Source of the DNA: Paractinoplanes durhamensis | Lineage (GTDB): Bacteria; Actinomycetota; Actinomycetes; Mycobacteriales; Micromonosporaceae | NCBI RefSeq assembly: GCF_016862175.1 | Contig: NZ_BOML01000087.1 | Location: forward strand, 1-64,000 | Length of the DNA: 64,000 nt | Direction of reading: 5' to 3' | Shown here: positions 15,797 to 24,408 of the stretch, piece by piece | Layout: each line of letters starts with the position of its first letter | Position numbering within the stretch: position 1 is the stretch's first letter | Position numbers and translations under genes: made by a program | The notes under the pieces: model-generated | What the model was told of the DNA's origin: nothing | Database searches by the model: none | The model's input: only the letters and a program-made list of their open reading frames with translations

Positions 15797-16861
15797 CTAT
15801 TGATCCGCTGGAGTCCAGCCTACGGCGCCGGCCGCCGGACGGCCGCTCGGAACGGGCGCCTTATGTCCGAACCAGGTCCGCGGCTCGCCGAACCACGGGT
15901 GCCGGCGCAGCACCGCCCAGCGCCCGGCCGGGCCCCGCTCGCGTCCGCCGACCTTTACCGCGCTCACCTCGGTGCCGGCCGTGTTGACCGCCTCCTGCGC
16001 CGCCTCCGCCAGGCTGCGCACGCCCTCGCCGGCCGCCAGCGCCGGGCGGTCGTCCTCGCCGAGCACGGCCAGCAGGGTGGGCAGCACCACCGAGGCGGCC
16101 CGCGCGTAGCCCTCGGCGGACGGGTGGAAGTGGTCGGAGCTGAACATCCGCACCGGGTCGGCCTCGAAGACCGGGCCGAGCAGGTCGACCAGCGACACCG
16201 AGCGGCCACCCGCCTCGACCACCGCGACCGTCTGCGCGGCGGCCATCTCGCGGCTCCACTTCCGGGCCAGCCAGCGCAGCGGCGGCTTGATCGGCTGGAT
16301 CGCGCCGATGTCCGGGCAGGTGCCGACGACCACCTTGCAGCCGTTCGCGCGCAGCCGGCGCACCGCATCGCCCAGGTAGCGCACGGCCATCGCCCGGGCC
16401 GACACGTGCGTGACGTCGTTGCCACCGATCAGGATCACCGCGACGTCCGGCTCGTATTCCAGCGCCGCGTCGACCTGGTAGGGCAGGCCGGACGACATGG
16501 CGCCGACCACGGCCAGCCGGTAGAGCTTGACCGGGCGGCGCAGGCGGCGGGAGACCCCGGTGGCCAGCAGCGCGCCCGGTGTCTCGCGGGGACGGTGCAC
16601 GCCGTACCCCGCGGCCGAGGAGTCGCCCAGGACGACCATGGTGATCGGTTTGCCGCCGAACTTCGCGCCGTAGACGCCGTCGCCGCGCGGTGGCGGTGCC
16701 TCGGCCATCGGGATGATCCGGCGGGCGTCGGCCGCCTGCCGCATCAGCAGCCCCGCCGAGATGGCGGTCAGGCCGGCCAGGGTGCCGGTCACGCCGCCGA
16801 GGACCTGACCGGCCAATTTGATCCGGCGCCAGTCCTGTGGTGTGAATTCGAGGCCGCTCAC
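15797..16861 (-). CDS. SGNH/GDSL hydrolase (second of a tandem pair)
   Basis: A 354-residue SGNH hydrolase and a paralogue of the gene just downstream. One membrane segment (about residues 17-40) precedes the catalytic domain, with block I GDSSAAGYG at 79, block III IGGNDVTH near 155-165 and block V DHFHPSAEGY near 260. A C-terminal extension of about 80 residues, ending in a basic, Pro-rich tail, is missing from its neighbour. I chose the GTG at 16861 because GGGGGGAG lies just upstream of it; the longer frame to 16924 has no comparable site. The catalytic domain probably acts outside the membrane on an acyl ester. Confidence 0.87.
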   Translation of the reverse strand: MSGLEFTPQDWRRIKLAGQVLGGVTGTLAGLTAISAGLLMRQAADARRIIPMAEAPPPRGDGVYGAKFGGKPITMVVLGDSSAAGYGVHRPRETPGALLATGVSRRLRRPVKLYRLAVVGAMSSGLPYQVDAALEYEPDVAVILIGGNDVTHVSARAMAVRYLGDAVRRLRANGCKVVVGTCPDIGAIQPIKPPLRWLARKWSREMAAAQTVAVVEAGGRSVSLVDLLGPVFEADPVRMFSSDHFHPSAEGYARAASVVLPTLLAVLGEDDRPALAAGEGVRSLAEAAQEAVNTAGTEVSAVKVGGRERGPAGRWAVLRRHPWFGEPRTWFGHKAPVPSGRPAAGAVGWTPADQ

Positions 16862-16965
16862 GGGTACTCCCCCCAGATCCGCCTTGGATTTCGAGGCTAA
16901 CTCGCTCCCGCGAGAGGCAATCATGGCGCGCTCAGGTCATGCTGGAGTAGCAGAAAGGGGAAACC

Positions 16966-17310
16966 ATGGCGAAGACCTTGAAGCGAACTGCGGCGTTCAC
17001 GGCGCTGGCCAGGTCGCTGATGTCCGGTGCCCGCGGCGGCCCGTCGCTGAGCACACGCCTCGCGGCCCTGCCACGGATGCTCAAGGCAACGGCAAAAGGC
17101 CAATACGACGGAGGCGTACGCGTCGCGATGATGGCCGCCGCCACAGCCTACGTGGTGTCACCGATCGACCTCGTTCCCGAGGCATTTCTGTTCGTCCTGG
17201 GCCTGGCCGACGACGCCGTGATGATCACCTGGCTGGCCGGCACGGTGCTGGCCGAGACCGAGCGCTTCCTGGAGTGGGAGAAGGAGCGGGATCGCGTCGT
17301 CGTAATCTAG
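16966..17310 (+). CDS. YkvA-like DUF1232 protein
   Basis: A 114-residue protein. The DUF1232/YkvA core is the hydrophobic stretch VRVAMMAAATAYVVSPIDLV, with the signature YxxSPxDLxP, followed by a second hydrophobic stretch and a charged C-terminus (ERFLEWEKERD). It is probably membrane-associated with unknown function. A purine-rich site (GAAAGGGGAAACC) precedes the ATG. It ends three bases before the cbs start, so the two are likely one operon. Confidence 0.82.
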   Translation: MAKTLKRTAAFTALARSLMSGARGGPSLSTRLAALPRMLKATAKGQYDGGVRVAMMAAATAYVVSPIDLVPEAFLFVLGLADDAVMITWLAGTVLAETERFLEWEKERDRVVVI

Positions 17311-17313
17311 GGC

Positions 17314-18675
17314 GTGCGTTACTACGACAATGTCGTCGAGATCATCGGTGACACACCCCTGGTCAAGCTGAGTCAAGTCACCGAGGGCATCTCTGCCACG
17401 GTGCTGGCGAAGGTCGAGTACTTCAATCCGGGCGGGTCGGTCAAGGACCGGATCGCCCTGCGGATGGTGCTCGACGCCGAGAAGGCCGGCCTGCTCCGGG
17501 AGGGTGGCACCATCGTCGAGCCGACCAGCGGAAACACCGGTGTCGGGCTCGCCCTCGTCGCGCAACGGCGCGGCTACAAGTGCATCTTCGTCTGCCCTGA
17601 CAAGGTCAGCGAGGACAAGCGAAACGTCCTCAAGGCGTACGGCGCTGAAGTCGTCGTGTGCCCGACCGCGGTGGCCCCGGAGGACCCGCGGTCCTACTAC
17701 AACGTCTCCGACCGGCTGGCCCGCGAGGTGCCGGGCGCCTGGAAGCCGGATCAGTATTCCAATCCGGCCAATCCCCGGTCGCACTACGAGGAGACCGGCC
17801 CCGAGCTGTGGAAGCAGACCGACGGCCGGATCACCCACTTCGTCGCCGGGGTCGGGACCGGCGGCACCATCACCGGCGTCGGCCGCTACCTCAAGGAGCA
17901 GGGGCCGGTCCGGGTGATCGGCGCCGACCCGGAGGGCTCGGTCTACTCCGGCGGCACCGGGCGGCCCTATCTGGTCGAGGGTGTCGGTGAGGACTTCTGG
18001 CCGACCACCTACGACCGGGACATCTGCGACGAGGTCATCGAGGTCTCCGACTCCGATTCGTTCGAGATGACCCGCCGCCTGGCCCGGGAGGAAGGCCTCC
18101 TGGTCGGCGGCTCGTGCGGGATGGCCGTGGTGGCCGCGCTCGAGGTGGCCCGCAAGGCCGGCCCGGACGACGTGATCGTGGTGCTCCTGCCGGACGGCGG
18201 CCGCGGCTACCTGTCGAAGATCTTCAACGACGACTGGATGGCCCGGTACGGCTTCCTGCGCACCGGCGATGGCGACGCGCCCACCGTCGCCGACGCCCTC
18301 GCGGGCAAGGACGGCCGGACGCCGCCGCTGATCCACGTGCACCCGACCGAGACGGTGCGCGACGCGATCGACTACATGCGGGAGTACGGCGTGAGCCAGC
18401 TCCCGGTGCTCAAGGCCGAACCGCCGGTGGTCACCGGCGAGGTGGCCGGGTCGATAGCGGAGAAGGCCCTGCTGGACGCGCTCTTCACCGGTCAGGCCCA
18501 CCTGCACGACACGATCGAACGACACATGACCGAGCCGCTGCCGATGATCGGCGGCGGCCAGCCGGTGGGCGAGGCGGTCGCCCTCCTGGAGAAGGCGGAC
18601 GCCGCCATGGTCCTGATCGACGGCAAGCCCGCCGGGGTCTTGACCCGCCAGGACCTACTGACCCATCTGAGTTAG
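17314..18675 (+). CDS. cbs: Cystathionine beta-synthase
   Basis: A 453-residue PLP enzyme that condenses homocysteine with serine to give cystathionine, the first step of transsulfuration. The PLP lysine is K44 in NPGGSVKDR. PTSGNTG (residues about 69-75) and the GTGGT phosphate loop (about 186-190) follow. Two CBS motifs occupy about 335-453 and are the usual nucleotide or SAM-responsive regulatory unit. It starts with GTG three bases after the DUF1232 gene. In M. tuberculosis cbs is next to metB; here metB is at 31 kb with about 12 kb of other genes inserted. Its stop overlaps the stop of the convergent protease gene by four bases. Confidence 0.95.
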   Translation: MRYYDNVVEIIGDTPLVKLSQVTEGISATVLAKVEYFNPGGSVKDRIALRMVLDAEKAGLLREGGTIVEPTSGNTGVGLALVAQRRGYKCIFVCPDKVSEDKRNVLKAYGAEVVVCPTAVAPEDPRSYYNVSDRLAREVPGAWKPDQYSNPANPRSHYEETGPELWKQTDGRITHFVAGVGTGGTITGVGRYLKEQGPVRVIGADPEGSVYSGGTGRPYLVEGVGEDFWPTTYDRDICDEVIEVSDSDSFEMTRRLAREEGLLVGGSCGMAVVAALEVARKAGPDDVIVVLLPDGGRGYLSKIFNDDWMARYGFLRTGDGDAPTVADALAGKDGRTPPLIHVHPTETVRDAIDYMREYGVSQLPVLKAEPPVVTGEVAGSIAEKALLDALFTGQAHLHDTIERHMTEPLPMIGGGQPVGEAVALLEKADAAMVLIDGKPAGVLTRQDLLTHLS

Positions 18676-19616
18676 TTGAGTTCGGCGGGGACGGTCACCA
18701 CGTCGACCAGGGCGTTCTTGCGGAGCAGGGTGATCGGCAGGTTGCTGCCGATCGCCGGGCTCAGCATCAGCCGCTGCAGGGCCTGGACGGTCTGCAGCGG
18801 CTGGGTGCCCGCCGAGATCAGGATGTCGCCGAGGTAGACGCCGGCCGCCCCGGCCGGACTGCCCGGGACCACCTCGACCACCCGCAGTCCCACCTTCTGG
18901 CCCAGGCGTTCGGCCAGCGGCGGGGGCAGCGGGGTGGGCACACCGGCCACACCCAGCCAGGCCCGGCGGACCTTGCCGGTGGCGACCAGCTCGCCGATGA
19001 TCGTGCGGGTGGTGGTGTTGATGGGTACGGCGAGACCGAGACCGTAGCCGGCCACCGCCGTGTTGATGCCGACCACCGTGCCGGTCGAGTCGGCCAGCGC
19101 GCCGCCCGAGTTGCCGGGGTTCAGCGCTGCGTCGGTCTGGATGACGCTGTCGATGATGCGGACCCGGCGGCCGTCCCGGGCCGGCAGCGACCGGCCCAGC
19201 CCGGAGACCACCCCGGCGGTGACCGAGCCGGCCAGACCCATCGGATTGCCGACCGCGACCACCAGCTGGCCGATCCTGAGCTGGTCGGCGTCGCCGAGCG
19301 GCGCGGCCGGGGCGCCCAGGTGATGCACCCGGACCACCGCGAGGTCGGAGAGCGGGTCCGCGCCGATCACGTCGAACTTCGTCTCGGTGCCGTCGGCGAA
19401 ATCGGCGGCGCCGCCGGTCGCGCCGGCGACCACATGGGCGTTGGTGAGCAGGAATCCGTCGTCGGTGAAGGTGACAGCCGAGCCGGCGCCGGCCCCGCGA
19501 GCGGTGCGCACCGAGAGGGCGGCGACCGAGGGGAGCAGGCTGGCGGCGACACCGGTCACGACGCGGCTGTAGGCATCAAGTGCCCCAGGTTCGACACCCG
19601 TGTGTTCGGTATCCAT
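18672..19616 (-). CDS. HtrA/DegP-like trypsin-family serine protease with PDZ domain
   Basis: A 314-residue serine protease with the full triad: His61 (TNAHVV), Asp91 (DLAVVRV) and Ser170 (PGNSGGAL). A PDZ domain occupies roughly residues 215-310 (WLGVAGV...LRVVEVVPGSPAGAAGVYLGDIL). Unlike most HtrA proteins it has no signal peptide or transmembrane segment, so it is probably cytoplasmic, or exported by an unseen route. The role would be protein quality control or regulated proteolysis. The stop codons of this gene and cbs overlap (18672-18675), leaving no room for a terminator between them. Confidence 0.92.
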   Translation of the reverse strand: MDTEHTGVEPGALDAYSRVVTGVAASLLPSVAALSVRTARGAGAGSAVTFTDDGFLLTNAHVVAGATGGAADFADGTETKFDVIGADPLSDLAVVRVHHLGAPAAPLGDADQLRIGQLVVAVGNPMGLAGSVTAGVVSGLGRSLPARDGRRVRIIDSVIQTDAALNPGNSGGALADSTGTVVGINTAVAGYGLGLAVPINTTTRTIIGELVATGKVRRAWLGVAGVPTPLPPPLAERLGQKVGLRVVEVVPGSPAGAAGVYLGDILISAGTQPLQTVQALQRLMLSPAIGSNLPITLLRKNALVDVVTVPAELN

Positions 19617-19780
19617 GAAGCCTGCAACACCCAGGCCGGCGGGGCCGATGCCGGGCTCCCGTCCGCCCAGGGCGAACAGCGACAGTCACGGATCGCACCT
19701 GTTGTCCGACTGAGGGTGAGCCTGCTGCGGTTGTATCTGACGTACCGGAGGTTGCAACACGTCCCGACGGAGTGTGACGA

Positions 19781-20083
19781 ATGGTCATCGCCGACCAGTC
19801 AGTGCCGCCTGACATCGTGGATCGCCTTCTTTGGCGTGACGCCCAGCAGATGCTGGGGCGGCACGCCGGGGCGGATCACGAAGGCAACTGCGTCTGGTGT
19901 GGATGGAGGTGGCCGTGCGCCCCGCGCCGGCTGGCCGAACGCGCCGACGCCGCATCCCGGCGGCCGTGGCGGGAAGCCTGGACTCTCCGGCACGACCTGA
20001 ACAGCATCCGGGCCATGCCCGGGTTCGGGGACAACGTCGACCGGCACGAACGGTCCCGTAACCGGGGTGCCTACTACGACTGA
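19781..20083 (+). CDS. Small conserved actinobacterial protein with CxxC motif
   Basis: A 100-residue soluble protein. Its only recognisable element is GNCVWCGWRWPCAPRRLAE, a CxxC followed by a third cysteine, which suggests metal or redox binding. A charged, arginine-rich C-terminus follows. I do not know its function. It is transcribed divergently from the protease gene, about 165 bases away. Confidence 0.6.
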   Translation: MVIADQSVPPDIVDRLLWRDAQQMLGRHAGADHEGNCVWCGWRWPCAPRRLAERADAASRRPWREAWTLRHDLNSIRAMPGFGDNVDRHERSRNRGAYYD

Positions 20084-20305
20084 CAATTCCATCGAAAAGG
20101 CTCCGACGTCGCCGACAGCTTGACCTCCCCCGGCAGGCCCCGGCTTTTCAGCCCGGCCGACGTCTCCCGGCGGTGACGCCGCTGCGCCCCGCCAGCGCCG
20201 CGGCATCCCGCACCAAGGACCCGCCCTTGAACTGGTAGGACCGGCACGCCTCCGCTGGTCCAGCGCCTCCGGCCAGGCGCGACCCCCGGTTTGGGCGGGG
20301 CGGTT

Positions 20306-20371
20306 GGCGGGAGCGCGTGACCACAGGTTCCCCCGCAATAACTCGGTCGCGCGCTCCCGCCCACCTATAGT
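20306..20371 (+). promoter_or_regulatory. Inverted repeat and -10-like box upstream of the ATPase regulator
   Basis: A 12-base inverted repeat (GGCGGGAGCGCG at 20306-20317, CGCGCTCCCGCC at 20350-20361) separated by 32 bases lies just before TATAGT (20366-20371). The arrangement suggests an operator overlapping a promoter for the downstream HTH-containing ATPase gene, possibly autoregulated. The rest of the 320-base gap between 20084 and 20405 shows no gene. Confidence 0.4.
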
Positions 20372-20405
20372 GGAAGCGGTCCATAGTGGAGGTGCGGCGA
20401 CCACC

Positions 20406-22604
20406 ATGCCCGTTCCTGCGCAACTGCCGCCGGCCGTCGCCGGGTTCACCGGCCGCGAGGCCGAGATGGCCCGGCTCGACGCCGAACCGGCCGGGGTGAC
20501 GGTGGTCTTCGGCCCGCCCGGCACCGGCAAGAGCGCCCTTGCCGTGCAGTGGGCCCGCTCGGCCGCCAAACGTTTCCCGGGCGGCCGCCTACAACTCGAC
20601 CTGCGCGGCTTCGACAACTCCGCGCCGCGCGAGCCGGCCGACGCCCTGCGCCTGCTGCTCGCCGCGCTCGGCGTCGAACCGGGCGCGATGCCCGCCGACC
20701 TGGACGGCCGGCTCGGCCTCTACCGCGAGCTGACCGCGCCGCTGCGCCTGCTCCTGGTGCTCGACAACGCCCGCGACGACGAGCAGGTGCGCCCGCTGCT
20801 GCCGGCCGGCGACGCCACCCGCACCGTGGTGACCAGCCGCGGCCGGCTGACCGGCCTGATCGCCGCGGTCGGCGCCCGGCCGCTCGAGGTCGCCGTGCTG
20901 CCCCCGGCCGACGCCGCCGAGCTGTTCCGGCGGCGGCTCGGCCCCGAGGAGACCGAACCGTCGGCCGAGGCGGAGATCATCCGGGCCTGCGGCGGTCTCC
21001 CGATCGCCATCACCCTCGCCGCCGCCCGCATCCGCACCGCGGGTTACCCGCTCGCCGCGCTGGCCGCCCTCGCCGCCGAGCTGCGCCGCCCGGCCAACCG
21101 CCTCGACGCCCTCGACGACGGCCGCCCCGGCGGGGTGCGGGCCGTCTTCTCCTGGTCCTACCACGGGCTCAACCCCGACCCGGCCCGCCTGTTCCGGCTG
21201 CTCGGGCTGGCCGCCGGGCCGGACATCGCGCTCGCCGCGGCCGCCGCGCTGAACGGGCAGCCGCCCGTCGAGACCCGGCGCACGCTGCGCGAGCTGGTCG
21301 AGGCCGGGCTGCTGACCGAGCCGGTGCCGGGCCGCTTCGCGATGCACGAGCTGATCCGGGTCTACGCCGCCGAGCAGGCCCGCGAGCAGGAGCCGGTCAC
21401 CGGCCGCCGGGGTGCGCTGACCCGGCTGCTCGACCACTACACGCACACGGCGTACCAGGCCGATCTCGTGCTCAACCCGACCCGGGCGCCGATCCCGATG
21501 TCGCTCGGCGCGCCCGCCGACGACAGCCGGCCCAGCCCGCTCGTCGACATGAAGGCCGCCATCGACTGGCTGCGCGGCGAACGGGAGACGCTGCTCGCCG
21601 CCGTCCGGCAGGCCCGCGACGAAGGGCTGGACACCCAGGCGTGGCAGCTGAGCTGGGCGCTCGACTCGTTCCTGAACGAGGAGCGCCGCTGGGACGACGA
21701 GGGCGCGGCGTGGGCGGTGGCGCTGGATGCGGCGGCCACCCTCGCCGACGGGCCGGCCCTGGCGTACGCGTACTCGTTCCTCGCCGTCGCCGACGGTCGC
21801 CGGCAGCGATTCGGCGAGGCGCAGGCCAATCTCAGCCGCGCTCTCGCCCTGGTCGAGGAGGCCGGTGACGTGGCCGGCGTCGCGGAATGCCGGTTCATCC
21901 TGTCCTACCTGTGGTGGCTGCAGGGGGATCAGGAGCGGGCGCTGGCCGAAGCCGGGACGGCGCTGGAGCTGTTCGGCACGGCCGGCGACCCGATCTGGGA
22001 GGGCAAGGCGGCGCTGGCGGTGGGGTGGTATTACGCGCAGCGCGCCGATCCGGCGACCGCGTTGCCGTTCTTCAAGCGGGCGCTCGCGCTGCAGCAGCGG
22101 GTCGGCGACTGGGAGAACGAGGCGGTCACCCGGGACAGCCTCGGGATGCTGCACCTCACCGTCGGCGAGCACGACCACGCGGCCCGGCACTTCGAGGAGG
22201 GGCTGCGGCTGGCCCGCAAGACCGACAATCCGGTGCTGGAGGCGCAGATCCTCGCCCACCTCGGCGACCTGTATGAAACGGTGCGCGACTCGGGCGTGGC
22301 GGCGGAACGCTGGCGGCAGGCGTACGAAATCCTCGTCGACCTCGGCCATCCGCAAGCCGCCGACCTGCGCCGGAAGCTTGCCCCCGGCCGTGCCGCGGAG
22401 TCCGCCATCCGCACCCACCGCCTGCGCCGCGGTCTGTCCCAGGAGGACCTCGCCGAGCGCACCGGGCTGAGCGTGCGCACCATCCGCTACCTGGAGTCCG
22501 GTAAGGCCGGCCGGCCGCGCCCGGAGACCGTGCGGCTGCTCGCCGACGCGTTCGGCCTGGCCGACGCCGAGCGCGACCAGTTCCACGTGGCGATGTCCCG
22601 CTGA
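20406..22604 (+). CDS. NB-ARC/STAND ATPase with TPR repeats and C-terminal XRE-type HTH
   Basis: A 732-residue signal-transduction ATPase. The P-loop (GPPGTGKSAL) is near residue 36 and LLVLDNARDDEQV, the Walker B region, near 115. An NB-ARC-type helical region runs to about 330 and TPR-like repeats span about 400-650. The last 65 residues form an XRE-type helix-turn-helix (RRGLSQEDLAERTGLSVRTI). The domain order is unusual: most related regulators in actinomycetes carry the DNA-binding domain at the N-terminus. The core is clearly paralogous to the BTAD regulator at 49.1-51.9 kb (shared LLDHYTHTAY segment). I chose the ATG at 20406, 12 bases after GGAGGT, over the GTG at 20304, which lies inside the inverted repeat. 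Confidence 0.88.
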   Translation: MPVPAQLPPAVAGFTGREAEMARLDAEPAGVTVVFGPPGTGKSALAVQWARSAAKRFPGGRLQLDLRGFDNSAPREPADALRLLLAALGVEPGAMPADLDGRLGLYRELTAPLRLLLVLDNARDDEQVRPLLPAGDATRTVVTSRGRLTGLIAAVGARPLEVAVLPPADAAELFRRRLGPEETEPSAEAEIIRACGGLPIAITLAAARIRTAGYPLAALAALAAELRRPANRLDALDDGRPGGVRAVFSWSYHGLNPDPARLFRLLGLAAGPDIALAAAAALNGQPPVETRRTLRELVEAGLLTEPVPGRFAMHELIRVYAAEQAREQEPVTGRRGALTRLLDHYTHTAYQADLVLNPTRAPIPMSLGAPADDSRPSPLVDMKAAIDWLRGERETLLAAVRQARDEGLDTQAWQLSWALDSFLNEERRWDDEGAAWAVALDAAATLADGPALAYAYSFLAVADGRRQRFGEAQANLSRALALVEEAGDVAGVAECRFILSYLWWLQGDQERALAEAGTALELFGTAGDPIWEGKAALAVGWYYAQRADPATALPFFKRALALQQRVGDWENEAVTRDSLGMLHLTVGEHDHAARHFEEGLRLARKTDNPVLEAQILAHLGDLYETVRDSGVAAERWRQAYEILVDLGHPQAADLRRKLAPGRAAESAIRTHRLRRGLSQEDLAERTGLSVRTIRYLESGKAGRPRPETVRLLADAFGLADAERDQFHVAMSR

Positions 22605-22673
22605 TTGCCGCTCGTTTTGCCGGTTCCTTGCCTGTGCGACCGCCCGGCCGGCGCCGAGGATGAGAGCAGGAGC

Positions 22674-23222
22674 TCACACATCAAGGGGGAGCGTCCGGGC
22701 GGCGTGCGAGTCGCCCGGACGCGTGAGTTCCCGCCCGTAGCGCAGCTGCGGCACCGGCACCCCGCTGATCGGCTCGACCCGGGTGACACCGTCCGGCCGC
22801 CAGCCGCCGCGGTCGTAGAAACGCCGGGCCACGGTGTTCTCCTCGAGCACCCAGAGCACCGCCCGGTCGCCGATCTCGGCGAGCCGATCGAGCGCGTCGA
22901 CCATGAGCAGCTTCCCGATACCGCTGCCGACCAGCTCCGGGTCGACGTGGATGGCGTAGAGCTCGGCGGCCCCCTCGACCTCGCTGGGCCCGACGTAGCT
23001 GAAACCGGCCAGCCGCCCGTCCTGCTCGGCGACGGTCAGCCGATGCGTGTCGCTCTCCCACGTCCACCGCTCGCTCCACCAGGCGCCGAGCGCGTCACCC
23101 GACGGCGACTCGAGCGCCTCCGCGGAGAGGATGTGCGCGTAGGCGTCGGCCCGGGACCGGAAATGCAAAGCGCCGACTTCAAAAAGATCAACGTCTTTTC
23201 CGGTACGGAGGGTGGCAGTCAC
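22674..23222 (-). CDS. GNAT-family N-acetyltransferase
   Basis: A 182-residue GNAT acetyltransferase. The acetyl-CoA binding core is ELYAIHVDPELVGSGIGKLL near residues 88-108 (R/QxxGxG/A pattern as VGSGIG), followed by VLWVLEENTVARRFYDRGGW. The substrate is unknown; the closest general class is small-molecule or protein amine acetylation. It starts nine bases after the RNase Z stop, so both are likely on one transcript. Confidence 0.9.
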   Translation of the reverse strand: MTATLRTGKDVDLFEVGALHFRSRADAYAHILSAEALESPSGDALGAWWSERWTWESDTHRLTVAEQDGRLAGFSYVGPSEVEGAAELYAIHVDPELVGSGIGKLLMVDALDRLAEIGDRAVLWVLEENTVARRFYDRGGWRPDGVTRVEPISGVPVPQLRYGRELTRPGDSHAARTLPLDV

Positions 23223-23231
23223 CGCAACACG

Positions 23232-24128
23232 CTATCGCCGGGCCGGCACCGGGATGCGCATGAGGTCCTCGGCCAGGACTATCTCGCCGTCGAAGTACGG
23301 CCGGGCCTCGGCCAGGAAGCGCGCCGGGTCCGGGTAGCGCTGGGAGAAGTGGGTGAGGACCAGGGTGCGGACCTGGCAGTCGCGGGCGATCGCGGCGGCC
23401 TGGGCGGCGGTCAGGTGGCCCACCTGGGCGGCCAGGACGGCGTCCTCCTGCAGGAAGGTCGACTCGATCACCAGCAGGTCGGCGTCCTTGGCCAGGGCGA
23501 ACACGTTGTCGCACAGGCCGGTGTCCATGATGAACGCGAACGTCTGGCCGCGGCGGACCTCGCTCACCTGCTCCAGCGTCACGTCGCCGAGGCGGCCGGT
23601 GCGTTGCAGCTCGCCCACCGCCGGGCCGGCCAGGCCGTGCTCGGCCAGCAGCGCCGGGACCATCCGGCGGGTGTCCGGCTCGGTGAGGCGATAGCCGTAC
23701 GTCGGGAGGGAATGCCATAGCGGCAGGGCGGTGAGGCGCCCGGCCGGGGTCTCCGTCTCGAAGATCGCGCCGTCGGCGGGGGAGGCGACGATGTCGGCGT
23801 TGTCCCAGTAGCTGGTGGCGTGCCGCAGCCGGTCGTAGAACTCCTGGCCGGCCGCCGGGTAGTGGACGGTCACCGGGTGCGGCACCTTGTCGAGCGAGAT
23901 GCGCTGCAGGACGCCGGGCAGGCCGAGGCTGTGGTCGCCGTGGAAGTGGGTGATGCAGATCCGGCGCAGCGGGGTGACGGCCAGGCCGGCCATCAGCATC
24001 TGGCGCTGGGTGCCCTCGCCCGGGTCGAAGAGGATCACCTCGTCGTCCCAGCGCAGCACGTAGCCGTTGTGGTTGCGGTGTCGGGTGGGAACCTGGCTCG
24101 CCGTACCGAGCACGACCAGCTCGCGCAT
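23232..24128 (-). CDS. rnz: Ribonuclease Z
   Basis: A 298-residue metallo-beta-lactamase-fold tRNA 3' processing endonuclease. The zinc motif HFHGDH is at 61-66, with GLPG directly after as in RNase Z; later metal ligands are MDTG and LTHFSQRY. The start ATG (24128) is preceded by AGGAG; the longer frame to 24278 has no such site and reads as non-protein. The length fits the short form of the enzyme. The roughly 280 bases upstream (24129-24408) hold no gene that I can support. Confidence 0.93.
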   Translation of the reverse strand: MRELVVLGTASQVPTRHRNHNGYVLRWDDEVILFDPGEGTQRQMLMAGLAVTPLRRICITHFHGDHSLGLPGVLQRISLDKVPHPVTVHYPAAGQEFYDRLRHATSYWDNADIVASPADGAIFETETPAGRLTALPLWHSLPTYGYRLTEPDTRRMVPALLAEHGLAGPAVGELQRTGRLGDVTLEQVSEVRRGQTFAFIMDTGLCDNVFALAKDADLLVIESTFLQEDAVLAAQVGHLTAAQAAAIARDCQVRTLVLTHFSQRYPDPARFLAEARPYFDGEIVLAEDLMRIPVPARR

Positions 24129-24408
24129 CACCGACTCCTGAATATGGTCGACCCCCGGGGAGCTTCCACGCACGCGAAGCGAGTCGTGGTCCGGTCGGAC
24201 AAGGCCGGATCCCCAGGGGTCGGATGGCTGCCTGAAATTCGCCGCGACCGCTGCCACACGGTCTCGACGCTCAAACAAGCTGTCGAGGACAGCGGCTAGC
24301 GGACAGCCACCTCACGAGTCCCGTTGCTATCCAACTTTGGACCACCTCCCTTCACGTGTACGGCCACGTTAACCAGGTCGAGGGCCCGCCGCCAACGAAT
24401 TTAGATCA

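Noticed and set aside
17158..18525. Minus-strand ORF of 455 codons opposite cbs
   Set aside because: It is antisense to a gene with unambiguous PLP and CBS motifs and has Asp/Arg/Gly/Val shadow composition.
18114..20000. Plus-strand ORF of 628 codons across cbs, the protease and the next gene
   Set aside because: It overlaps three genes with clear motifs, and its sequence is Gly/Arg/Asp-rich shadow composition.
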